Notes under the pieces: generated by a model
What the model saw: the letters and a program-made list of their open reading frames with translations, nothing else
Database searches by the model: none
Told to the model about the DNA's origin: nothing
NCBI GenBank assembly: GCA_964570285.1
Contig: CAZMXP010000099.1
Location: 1 to 7,509 of the forward strand
Length of the DNA: 7,509 bases
DNA from: CAZMXP01 sp964570285
GTDB lineage: Bacteria; Planctomycetota; PLA2
Direction: 5' to 3'
Position numbers and translations under genes: made by a program
Shown here: one piece after another, positions 1-6,291 of the stretch
Layout of the letters: each line of letters begins with the position of its first letter
Numbering within the stretch: position 1 is the stretch's first letter

Positions 1-696
1 CTGCGCGCGCTGCCGCCCGCGCGCGGCGCGCCGCTGGCGCCCGCGGCGGCGGGGCTGATGCGCAAGCTCGAGAGCGCGCTCGGCAGCGGCGACGTGAAGC
101 GGCTCGCGCGCCGCATCGGCGCCCGGCGCGCCGGCGGCGCCCTCGGCAAGCGCATGCAGCTCCTCCAGGAGGGGCTGGAAAGCCGCCGCGCCGTCCGGAT
201 CGAGTACTACACGCAGCGGCGCCGCGCCCTCAGCGAGCGGTCGGTCCGCCCGTACGCGCTGCTCGACAACCTCGGCCACTTCTATCTCGTCGGCCGCGAC
301 AGCCTCCGCGGCAAGGAGCTCTCCTTCCGCGTCGACCGCATCCGCACGGTCGAGCTGACCGACGAGAGGTTCGAGAAGCCCCGCGGCTTCTCCGCGCAGC
401 GCTACCGCCGGGGCGACCTCTACCGCCCGGGCCCGGGCGACACCCCCGTGAAGGTGCGCTACACCGCCGCCGCCGCGCGCCAGGCTCGCGAACTCTGTTC
501 CGCGGGCGAGATCCAGAACAAGCCGCAGGGCGCCGTCGAGCGGACGATCCGCACCGACCAGCTGCGCTGGGCCATCGACCAGGCGCTCCAGCATGGCGAC
601 GAGGCCGAGGTGCAGGCGCCCGCCGCCGCCCGCGAGGCCGCCGCCGGGGTGCTCGACGCCTGGATCGCCTACTACGCCGCCCACGCCAAGGCCTAG
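1..696 (+). CDS. WYL-domain transcriptional regulator (PafB/PafC type), 5' end outside the window
   Basis: The frame is open from base 1 to the TAG at 694-696, so this is the last 231 residues of a longer protein; family members usually have about 320, with an N-terminal winged helix-turn-helix that would lie off the left edge. The visible part starts in the helical linker. The WYL domain follows at about residues 58-125: a VRIEYY strand, the RSVRPYALLDN segment, the family motif as FYL (residues 94-96) and an FRVDRI strand. A WCX-type C-terminal domain follows at about 145-228 (VKVRYT, RTIRTDQLRWAIDQ, AEVQAP, and a closing helix). WYL domains are known to sense ligands, including nucleic acid, and to control DNA-binding activity. 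The target of this one cannot be told from the window. The ATG at 58 is internal to the domain architecture and is not a credible start. The next gene is convergent and 1.36 kb away, so this is the 3' end of its transcription unit. Confidence 0.88.
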   Translation: MRALPPARGAPLAPAAAGLMRKLESALGSGDVKRLARRIGARRAGGALGKRMQLLQEGLESRRAVRIEYYTQRRRALSERSVRPYALLDNLGHFYLVGRDSLRGKELSFRVDRIRTVELTDERFEKPRGFSAQRYRRGDLYRPGPGDTPVKVRYTAAAARQARELCSAGEIQNKPQGAVERTIRTDQLRWAIDQALQHGDEAEVQAPAAAREAAAGVLDAWIAYYAAHAKA

Positions 697-699
697 CAC

Positions 700-729
700 C
701 TGCGCGCCAGGAGTCGCGCCGTGGCGCAG
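700..729 (+). terminator. GC-rich hairpin just after the WYL gene, possible terminator
   Basis: Four bases after the stop codon, CTGCGCGCC (700-708) can pair with GGCGCAG (723-729), leaving one bulge and a 14-base loop. No T-run follows, so it is not a textbook intrinsic terminator. Placement directly behind a stop and ahead of a non-coding region is the main support. Confidence 0.3.
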
Positions 730-789
730 CGCGGCTCGACGCCGCAACCAACCAAACGAGCGCAGGGCGCCGCACGGGTCATCCTGAAC

Positions 790-902
790 AACGACCACGA
801 AGGCAGGAAGGCACGGAGAAGGGGAAGCGACGAGCCTGCGCGCCGCGCGCGCACCGTGTCGCGGGGGCTCCTTCGTGTCTTCGCGCCTTCGTGGTCATCG
901 TT
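790..902. repeat. Imperfect inverted repeat with ACCACGAAGGC arms
   Basis: GACCACGAAGGC at 793-804 is matched exactly by its reverse complement at 885-896. Similarity continues inward with a few mismatches (GAAG and CACG blocks), giving arms of about 32 bases at 790-821 and 871-902. The left arm occurs only once, upstream of the first unit of the array. The right arm is the opening segment of each tandem unit and recurs near 1215-1247 and 1561-1593. This suggests the original element was bounded or nucleated by this inverted repeat before its 3' part was amplified. It has no coding potential that I trust. Confidence 0.6.
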
Positions 903-1004
903 CTCGCCGCTCGAATTCAGGGACTCGTCGGGACTCGCGCAGGCGGCGAGGCCTCCGCGGGCATGGACTACGAGCGATCAGGGACGAGGGCATCGGATTT
1001 GAGA

Positions 1005-1107
1005 AGGAACCCAGGAAGGGAGGAACCCAGGAGAGGAAAGGGGAGCATCCCGGTACTCGGATGGATCGAAGGCGCCCCTTCCTCGGTTCCTAGGTTCCTG
1101 GGTTCCT
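1005..1107. repeat. Long stem-loop of unit 1
   Basis: AGGAACCCAGGAA (1005-1017) is perfectly complementary to TTCCTGGGTTCCT (1095-1107). After a three-base mismatch, AGGAACC pairs with GGTTCCT (7 bp), followed by a further AGGA and AGGGG block with bulges. The stem totals close to 30 pairs around a loop of about 30 bases. The same 13-bp outer stem is preserved at 1350-1362/1440-1452 and 1696-1708/1786-1798. Confidence 0.75.
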
Positions 1108-1133
1108 CCTTCCAACCGCAAGACGAAGGCTGT

Positions 1134-1163
1134 GGTCACCGCACCGCGCAGTTCCCGGTGACC
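1134..1163. repeat. Second, perfect 8-bp hairpin of unit 1
   Basis: GGTCACCG (1134-1141) and CGGTGACC (1156-1163) are exact reverse complements around a 14-base loop. In unit two an extra C makes the left arm GGTCCACCG (1479-1487), opposite CGGTGACC at 1502-1509, so that copy carries a bulge. This extra base accounts for the 346- versus 345-bp spacing. Unit three lacks the hairpin. Confidence 0.6.
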
Positions 1164-1190
1164 TTGGGCGTGCGATTGCACACTGAGAGG

Positions 1191-1536
1191 CGCGCGCACC
1201 GTGTCGCGGGGGCTCCTTCGTGTCTTCGCGCCTTCGTGGTTCTCGTTCTCCCCGCTCGAATTCAGTGCCTCGCCGGGATCCGCGCAAGCGCCGAGGACTC
1301 TGCGGGCATGGAGTACGAGCGATCAGGGACGAGGGTATCGGATTTGATAAGGAACCCAGGAAGGGAGGAACCCAGAAGAGCAAGGGGGAGGATCCCGGGA
1401 CGCGGATGGATCGAAGGCGCCCCTTCCTCGGTTCCTAGGTTCCTGGGTTCCTTCTTCCAACCGCAAGACGAAGGCTGTGGTCCACCGCACCGCGCAGTTC
1501 CCGGTGACCTTGGGCGTGCGATTGCACACTGAGAGG
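1191..1536. repeat. Array unit 2 (346 bp, chimera of units 1 and 3)
   Basis: Bases 1191-1344 are identical to 1537-1690 of unit three. From about 1404 to the end the unit matches unit one, with one substitution (1453) and one inserted C (1482/1483). Private differences cluster in 1345-1405, the left stem and loop of the long hairpin, for example AGAAGAGCAAGGGGGAGGATCC. Stem-loop arms lie at 1350-1362 and 1440-1452. Confidence 0.85.
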
Positions 1537-1826
1537 CGCGCGCACCGTGTCGCGGGGGCTCCTTCGTGTCTTCGCGCCTTCGTGGTTCTCGTTCTCCCCG
1601 CTCGAATTCAGTGCCTCGCCGGGATCCGCGCAAGCGCCGAGGACTCTGCGGGCATGGAGTACGAGCGATCAGGGACGAGGGTATCGGATTCTAGAAGGAA
1701 CCCAGGAAGGGAGGAACCCATGAGAGGAAAGGGGAGCATCCCGGGACTGGGATGGATCGAATCCGCCCTTTCCTCGATTCCTCAATTCCTGGGTTCCTCA
1801 TCCCATCCTTCAAGACGAAGGCTGTC
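1537..1826. repeat. Array unit 3 (truncated, about 290 bp)
   Basis: The 5' half is identical to unit two. The hairpin region has diverged: the right side reads CGATTCCTCAATTCCTGGG, but the outer 13-bp stem (1696-1708 with 1786-1798) is intact. Similarity ends at the CAAGACGAAGGCTGT block near 1825. The sequence then continues as CGTTGACCGTG instead of the GGTCACCG hairpin and the tail of about 65 bases seen in the other units. Confidence 0.8.
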
Positions 1827-2054
1827 GTTGACCGTGAAACGCGCGCGCGGCAACGTCTTCGCGCGCCTCCGAGCGCGTTCGCCCCTGAAACCCGAACTCC
1901 CTTCGAGATTCGATCCCGCTCGCCGTACCGTGGTGCTGCGGGACTCCACGCGGCTGACCTGGAGTCGATGTTGCGTGACCCGCGCCATGCCGCCCTGTGC
2001 TGCTTGCGCCGGCCCCCGGGCCCCCCCGAGGATGAGAGGGCAGGTGCGGCGCGG
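1827..2054. other. Non-coding spacer, nothing recognised
   Basis: This lies between the end of the repeat array and the stop codon of the minus-strand aminotransferase. It has a low-complexity GCGCGCG/CGCGCGC inverted stretch (about 1841-1866) and a C/G-rich run near 2009-2030. I see no credible ORF, tRNA or clear terminator for the minus-strand gene. Confidence 0.5.
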
Positions 2055-3248
2055 CTAGGCGAAGAGGCGCTTCGCGTGGCGGCGGATCGCCTCGCAGGCG
2101 CGGCCGATCTCCTCGAGGGTCGGCACGAGCGCGAAGCGGACGTAGCCCGCACCGGCGTTGGTACCGTCGGCGGCGGTCTCCGCGAGCCACGGGCCCGGCG
2201 TGCAGACCACCGCGATCTGCGGGTCGAGCAGGCGCTGGGCGAAGGTGACGGCGTCGAGCCCGGCGGGAAGCTTCTGCCAGAGGTAGATCGCCGCCTCGGG
2301 CGTGCAGTCGTCGCAGCCGAGGTCGCGGAAGGTGCCCGCGAGCAGGTCCCGCTTCGGGCGGTAGTGCTCGCGCATCGCGGCGACGTGCGCCTCGTCGTCG
2401 AGGGCCGCGATCGCGGCGTCCTGCACGAAGGTGGGCGTGCCGCTGTCGATGTTGGTCTTGACCTTGCGGAAGACCGCGATGGCCTCGGGGTCGCCCGCCG
2501 TCCATCCGATGCGCCAGCCCGTCATCGCGCTGCGCTTGCTCATCGAGTAGAACGCGACGACGCCCTTCGTGCCGAACTCGAGGATGGAGCGCGGGGCGCG
2601 GTCGCCGTAGTAGAGGTCGATGTAGGCCTCGTCGCCGACGAGCAGGATGTCGCGCTCGCGGCACCAGGAGACCGCCTTCTCGAAGAAGGCGTCGGGCGCG
2701 AGCGCGCCGGTGGGGGCGCCGGGGTAGCAGAGCCAGAGGATGCGCGCACGCTCGGCGACCTTGTCCGGGACCGCGTCGAGGTCGGGGAGGTAGCGGTTCT
2801 CGCGCGTGAGCGGGAGGAAGTGGGGCGTGCCCCCGGCGAAGAGCGTCCCCCGGGAGTAGGGGGGATAGCCGGGCGACGGGCAGAGCACCACCTCGCCCGG
2901 CTCGAGAAACCCCTGCGGGAAGTTGAAGATGCCCTCCTTGCTGCCGATCGTGCTCGTGATCTGGGTCTTCGGGTCGAGCGCGAGGCCGAAGCGGCGCCTC
3001 ATCCAGCGGGCGACGGCGGCGCGGAACTCGGCGCTGCCGATGTAGCTCGGGTAGCCCGCCGTCGCGCGTTCGTCCACGGCGCTCTTGAGCCGCTCGCGCA
3101 CGAGCGCGGGGGTCGCGATCGTCGGATCGCCGACGCCGAAGTCGATCGGTTCGAGCCCCGCCTCGCGCAGGCGCCCCACGGACTCGTCGATGACGGCGAA
3201 GGGGTAGGCGGGGAGCGCGCGGACGCGGGCGGCGACGCGGATCGGCAT
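2055..3248 (-). CDS. PLP-dependent class I/II aminotransferase, LL-diaminopimelate aminotransferase (DapL)-like
   Basis: A 397-residue fold-type I aminotransferase, full length for the family. DapL converts tetrahydrodipicolinate directly to LL-diaminopimelate in the cytoplasm, for lysine and peptidoglycan synthesis. The closest family features are the N-terminal VAARVRALPAYPFAVIDE segment, DFGVGDPT (37-43), GYPSYIGSAEFRAAVARW (65-82), IGSKEGI (101-107, PLP phosphate), GDEAYIDLYY (205-214, with Asp206 for the pyridine nitrogen), SMSKRSAMTGWRIGW (235-249, with Lys238 as the Schiff-base lysine), SNID-like TNIDSG (265-270) and Arg371 in GYVRFAL for the substrate carboxylate. The usual NPTG motif reads APTG (178-181), so the Asn that normally contacts PLP O3' is Ala. 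The ATG at 3248 is chosen because it precedes the conserved N-terminus and sits 6 bases after a TATCAT box. A related transaminase specificity (succinyl-DAP, Asp or Ala) is possible. Confidence 0.88.
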   Translation of the reverse strand: MPIRVAARVRALPAYPFAVIDESVGRLREAGLEPIDFGVGDPTIATPALVRERLKSAVDERATAGYPSYIGSAEFRAAVARWMRRRFGLALDPKTQITSTIGSKEGIFNFPQGFLEPGEVVLCPSPGYPPYSRGTLFAGGTPHFLPLTRENRYLPDLDAVPDKVAERARILWLCYPGAPTGALAPDAFFEKAVSWCRERDILLVGDEAYIDLYYGDRAPRSILEFGTKGVVAFYSMSKRSAMTGWRIGWTAGDPEAIAVFRKVKTNIDSGTPTFVQDAAIAALDDEAHVAAMREHYRPKRDLLAGTFRDLGCDDCTPEAAIYLWQKLPAGLDAVTFAQRLLDPQIAVVCTPGPWLAETAADGTNAGAGYVRFALVPTLEEIGRACEAIRRHAKRLFA

Positions 3249-3254
3249 GCGGCG

Positions 3255-3260
3255 ATGATA
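3255..3260 (-). promoter_or_regulatory. Putative -10 box (TATCAT) of the aminotransferase gene, leaderless arrangement
   Basis: Read on the minus strand, TATCAT ends 6 bases before the ATG at 3248, the distance expected between a -10 box and the transcription start. The transcript would then begin at or next to the start codon. No Shine-Dalgarno sequence precedes the ATG (CGCCGC only). No convincing -35 hexamer is visible. Confidence 0.5.
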
Positions 3261-3301
3261 CCGGAGCCCGCGTGCGGGGAGGGGCGAATGGTCGGGAGGG
3301 G

Positions 3302-3307
3302 TAGAAT
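3302..3307 (+). promoter_or_regulatory. Putative -10 box (TAGAAT) of the TPR-peptidase gene, leaderless arrangement
   Basis: TAGAAT fits TANNNT and ends 7 bases before the ATG at 3315, mirroring the arrangement on the other strand. GGGGG at 3309-3313 is only one base from the ATG, too close for a normal Shine-Dalgarno. This box supports 3315 over the in-frame ATG at 3327. No -35 match to TTGACA is seen. Confidence 0.5.
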
Positions 3308-3314
3308 CGGGGGC

Positions 3315-6275
3315 ATGGTTCGCGCGATGACCTGGCCCGCCCTCCTGCTGCTGGCGCTCGGCGTGCGAGGGCTGGCGCAGGACGAGGACCTGCCGCCCGA
3401 CGAGGTCGGCGACATCGTCGAGCGCTACGCCGAGCGCGGCGTCGAGAGCCTGCGCGAGGGGAACTACGACGAGGCTCGGCTCCGCTTCGGCAAGGCCATC
3501 CGGCGCGACCCGGCGCACAAGGGCTCGCGCCTCGGCCTCGCGGCCTGCCACGGCGCGGTCGGCGCGTACGGGAAGGCGCGCGGCGAACTGGAGGCGCTGC
3601 TCGCGAGCCGGCCCGGGGATCGCGACGCGCGGACGATGCAGGCGGAGATCGACCTGCGCACGGGCGATCTGCTGCGCGCCCGCGAGACCGCGAAGGCGGT
3701 GATCGCGCAGGGCGGCGAGGGTCCCGACCTCGCCGGCATGCGGGCGAGGATCGTGCTCGGGGAGTCGCTCGCGCGCGAGGGGCGGCGCGACGACGCGCGC
3801 ACGGCGCTCGACTTCTTCCCGGAGTACTACCGCGGGCGCCTCGACGCGCTCGCCGATGCCGCCTTCCATGCGGAGAAGCTCCGCCACGAGCCGGCGAAGG
3901 CGCGGCCGCTCGCCGAGGAGATGACGCTGGTCGCGAAGGCGCTGCGCCTCTACGTGGAGCTCTCGCCGCTCGACTTCGCCTTCGCGGGCAACGCCATCGA
4001 GCTGCTCGGCTACGCGCAGGATCTCGATCCGGAGGGCTGGGACGCGTGGATCGAGTTCGTCCGCGTCTCGCGCGTCGAGCGCGAGCGGGCGATCGCGCGC
4101 GCGCGCAAGGCGCTCGCCGTGGCCGAGAAGAAGAACCCCGAACTCGCCGACCTGTACGCGGAGGCGGCGCGGTCGATCCTCACCGGGTTCGACCAGAGCG
4201 AGGCGAAGCGGCTCGCCGGGCTCGCGCTGCGCGTCAATCCGCACCACACCGATGCCCGGGCGATGCTCGCGCGCATCCTGCTCGAGGACAACGAGTACGC
4301 GGAGGCGGAGACGCACCTCGACGAGGGCCTGAAGACCGATCCGCGCCACCGCGAGCTGCTCGCGCTCCGCGCCACGCTGCAGCTCCTGATCGGCGACGAC
4401 GCGGCGTTCGAGAAGGGCATGCTCGAGGTGCTCGCCCTCGATCCCACCTACGGCGAGGGCTTCCACCTCGCCGGCCTCGTCGTCGCGTCGAGGCAGCGGC
4501 GCTACGACCGCGCGGTGGATCTCGTGAAGCGCGGTCTCGGGATCGACGCGCAGGACTTCCAGGCGCACGCGTCGCTCGGCATCTTCCTCGCGAACCTCGG
4601 CCGGATCGAGGAGGCGCGCGAGGCGCTGCTGAAGTCGCAGAAGATGTTCCCCTTCTCGCATCCGATGCGGGAGAACTTCCGGACCGTCCTCGACTACGTG
4701 ATCGGGACGATGACGGAGCTGCGCAGCGAGCACTTCGTCTACCGCTTCGACCCCGCCGACGAGCCCGTGCTCGCGAAGTTCCTGCCGGGGCTGCTCGAGG
4801 AGTGCTGGGAGGACATGGTCGCGCGCTACGGGTTCACGCCCACGGCCCCGATCCGCGTCGAGGTCTTCCGCAAGGCGGACGACTTCAGCGTGCGCACGAT
4901 CGGCCTGCCGGGCATCCCGGCCATCGGCGCCTGCTTCGGCGGCCTCATCACGCTCGACTCCCCGCGCGCGCTGCCGGAGGGGCAGTTCAACTGGGCCTCG
5001 ACGGCGCGGCACGAGTTCGCCCACGTGATGAGCCTGCAGATCTCGGAGGGGCAGGTGCCCCGCTGGTTCACCGAGGGGCTCTCGGTGCTCGAGGAGATGC
5101 CGCTCGACGTCGGCTGGGCGAAGGAGGAGCGCTACGAGCGCGAGCTCTTCGACGCGTGGGCGACGGGGACGCTGCCCAAGATCGGCACCTTCGACGCGAT
5201 GTTCCGCAGCCCCCGGGTCGGCTACGCCTACTACATCGGCGGGCTGATGCTGGAGTGGCTGCGCGCCCGCTCCGGCGAGGCGGGCATCGTGAAGGCGCTG
5301 CGGCTCTGGGGCAAGGACCGGCCGATGGAGGAGGTCTTCACCGAGGCGTTCGGCCTCGCGCTCGCCGATTTCGACAGGCTCTTCGCCGAGCACATCCGGG
5401 AGCGCGTGGGACGCCACCGTCTCGTGCCGAGCTTCGGGCTCGTCTCGGATCAGCTCGCCGCGCGCGCGGCGAAGGACCCGGCCGACGGCGACGCGATGCT
5501 GAAGCTCGCGTGGGCGGCCTTCCAGGACCGCCGCCACGTCGACGCCGCGATGTGGCTCGACCGCGCGCAGGGTGCCGGCAAGGGCGAGGATCCCCTCGCC
5601 GTGCTGCTGCGCGCCTACCTGAGCCTTCGCGCGGAGCGGGGCGACGAGGCGGTCCGGCTCCTCCAGCGCTTCTTCGAGCTGGGCGGCGAGGACTACCACG
5701 GCCGCCTGAACCTCGCGGCCATCCTCGCCAGGCGCGGCGAGGCCCAGGCGAGCGCCGAGCAGCTCCGCAGGGCGAAAGAGGCGTGGCCGTGGGGCGTCTC
5801 CGGCAACAACCCCTACGCGCTGCTGCGCGCCTACTACAAGGCCGAGGGGCGCCACGACGACGCGCTGGCCGAGATGGAGGCGCAGGCGCGCATCGCGAGC
5901 AAGGACATCCCGCTGCGCTACCAGCTCGCGCGCGAGTACGTCGCCCGCGACCGGAAGGCGGACGCCGTGCGCGTGCTGGAGGAGGCGCTGCGCATCACGG
6001 TCTTCAACCGGATGATCCACGCGGCGCTGCTCCCGCTTTACCGCGAGGGCAAAGTGTGGGATAAGGCGATCCGCGCGGCGCGCTGCATCGTCGCGCTGCC
6101 CGACGAGACGGACAGCCCCGAGGCGCAGGCCGACCAGTGGCTCGACCTCGCGGCGACCCTTCTCGATGCGGGCAAGACGGAGGAGGCGCGGCAGGCGTTC
6201 GCGGAGGCGAAGAAGCTCAGCGACGCGGAGAGTCTGCCGCGCATCGCGGAGATCGAGAAGCGGCTCGGACAGTAG
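3315..6275 (+). CDS. Exported TPR protein with central peptidase MA-like (gluzincin) metalloprotease domain
   Basis: 986 residues. A Sec-type signal is predicted: a short N-region, the hydrophobic core WPALLLLALGV, and likely cleavage after GLA (about residue 21) before an acidic mature N-terminus, so the protein acts outside the cytoplasm. Residues 35-170 hold about four TPR-like helical hairpins (for example GNYDEARLRFGKAIRRDP). A second TPR block spans about 275-440. The zinc-protease domain lies at about 465-705: HEFAH (His566, Glu567, His570) and, 17 residues on, the Glu587 ligand in PRWFTEGLSVLEE, then a YAYYIGGLMLEWL helix (from 637) typical of gluzincins. A C-terminal TPR array covers about 710-986. 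All catalytic residues are intact, so an active peptidase is plausible; the substrate is unknown. The frame is open far upstream, to 1752, but that part runs antisense to the aminotransferase and through the repeats. The ATG at 3315 is chosen for its signal peptide and the TAGAAT box. Confidence 0.9.
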   Translation: MVRAMTWPALLLLALGVRGLAQDEDLPPDEVGDIVERYAERGVESLREGNYDEARLRFGKAIRRDPAHKGSRLGLAACHGAVGAYGKARGELEALLASRPGDRDARTMQAEIDLRTGDLLRARETAKAVIAQGGEGPDLAGMRARIVLGESLAREGRRDDARTALDFFPEYYRGRLDALADAAFHAEKLRHEPAKARPLAEEMTLVAKALRLYVELSPLDFAFAGNAIELLGYAQDLDPEGWDAWIEFVRVSRVERERAIARARKALAVAEKKNPELADLYAEAARSILTGFDQSEAKRLAGLALRVNPHHTDARAMLARILLEDNEYAEAETHLDEGLKTDPRHRELLALRATLQLLIGDDAAFEKGMLEVLALDPTYGEGFHLAGLVVASRQRRYDRAVDLVKRGLGIDAQDFQAHASLGIFLANLGRIEEAREALLKSQKMFPFSHPMRENFRTVLDYVIGTMTELRSEHFVYRFDPADEPVLAKFLPGLLEECWEDMVARYGFTPTAPIRVEVFRKADDFSVRTIGLPGIPAIGACFGGLITLDSPRALPEGQFNWASTARHEFAHVMSLQISEGQVPRWFTEGLSVLEEMPLDVGWAKEERYERELFDAWATGTLPKIGTFDAMFRSPRVGYAYYIGGLMLEWLRARSGEAGIVKALRLWGKDRPMEEVFTEAFGLALADFDRLFAEHIRERVGRHRLVPSFGLVSDQLAARAAKDPADGDAMLKLAWAAFQDRRHVDAAMWLDRAQGAGKGEDPLAVLLRAYLSLRAERGDEAVRLLQRFFELGGEDYHGRLNLAAILARRGEAQASAEQLRRAKEAWPWGVSGNNPYALLRAYYKAEGRHDDALAEMEAQARIASKDIPLRYQLAREYVARDRKADAVRVLEEALRITVFNRMIHAALLPLYREGKVWDKAIRAARCIVALPDETDSPEAQADQWLDLAATLLDAGKTEEARQAFAEAKKLSDAESLPRIAEIEKRLGQ

Positions 6276-6291
6276 GGACCGCGGGGGGGGT

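Larger units (their letters stand above)
846..1190. repeat. Array unit 1 (345 bp, most diverged 5' half)
   Basis: This is the first full unit. Its 5' half differs from units two and three at roughly 16 positions between the opening block and the hairpin, for example GGACTCGTCGGGACTCG where the others have TGCCTCGCCGGGATCCG. Its 3' half, from about 1060 on, is almost identical to unit two. It contains the stem-loop at 1005-1107 and an intact second hairpin at 1134-1163. Confidence 0.85.
846..1826. repeat. Tandem array of three ~345-bp intergenic repeat units
   Basis: The same sequence recurs at offsets of 345 and then 346 bp. Landmarks are the GCACCGTGTCGCGGGGGCTC opening, a GAATTC about 66 bases in, the GATCAGGGACGAGGG block, a long stem-loop, and the CAAGACGAAGGCTGT block. 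Units one and two are full length; unit three stops matching after about 290 bases. The array fills most of the space between two convergent genes. The units read through as open frames in several phases because they lack stops, but a one-base insertion in unit two and the distribution of substitutions argue against coding. No transposase or integrase lies in the window. Possible identities are a non-autonomous dispersed element, a structured RNA, or a transcription-ending spacer. Confidence 0.9.

Noticed and set aside
1174..1182. GATTGCACA (again at 1520-1528) as a DnaA-box-like site that might pair with the DnaA-like gene
   Set aside because: Only the TNCACA part matches TTATNCACA. Two sites duplicated with the repeat unit are no independent evidence, and the protein's recognition residues differ from DnaA.
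891..1532. Repeat-spanning ORF that looks like a protein with two internal repeats
   Set aside because: The apparent repeat arises because 345 is divisible by three. The inserted base in unit two breaks the frame, the stems explain the conservation better, and no start signal is visible.
846..1826. Possible CRISPR array
   Set aside because: Units are about 345 bp of continuous similarity, not short direct repeats with unique spacers, and no cas gene is present.
1870..1920. TTCGAGATTCGATCCC stretch resembling a tRNA T-arm
   Set aside because: No acceptor, D-arm or anticodon stem could be drawn around it.
1752..3314. In-frame upstream extension of the TPR-peptidase frame (about 520 codons)
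   Set aside because: It translates the repeat array and the antisense of the aminotransferase. The signal peptide and TAGAAT box at 3302-3317 place the true start at 3315.
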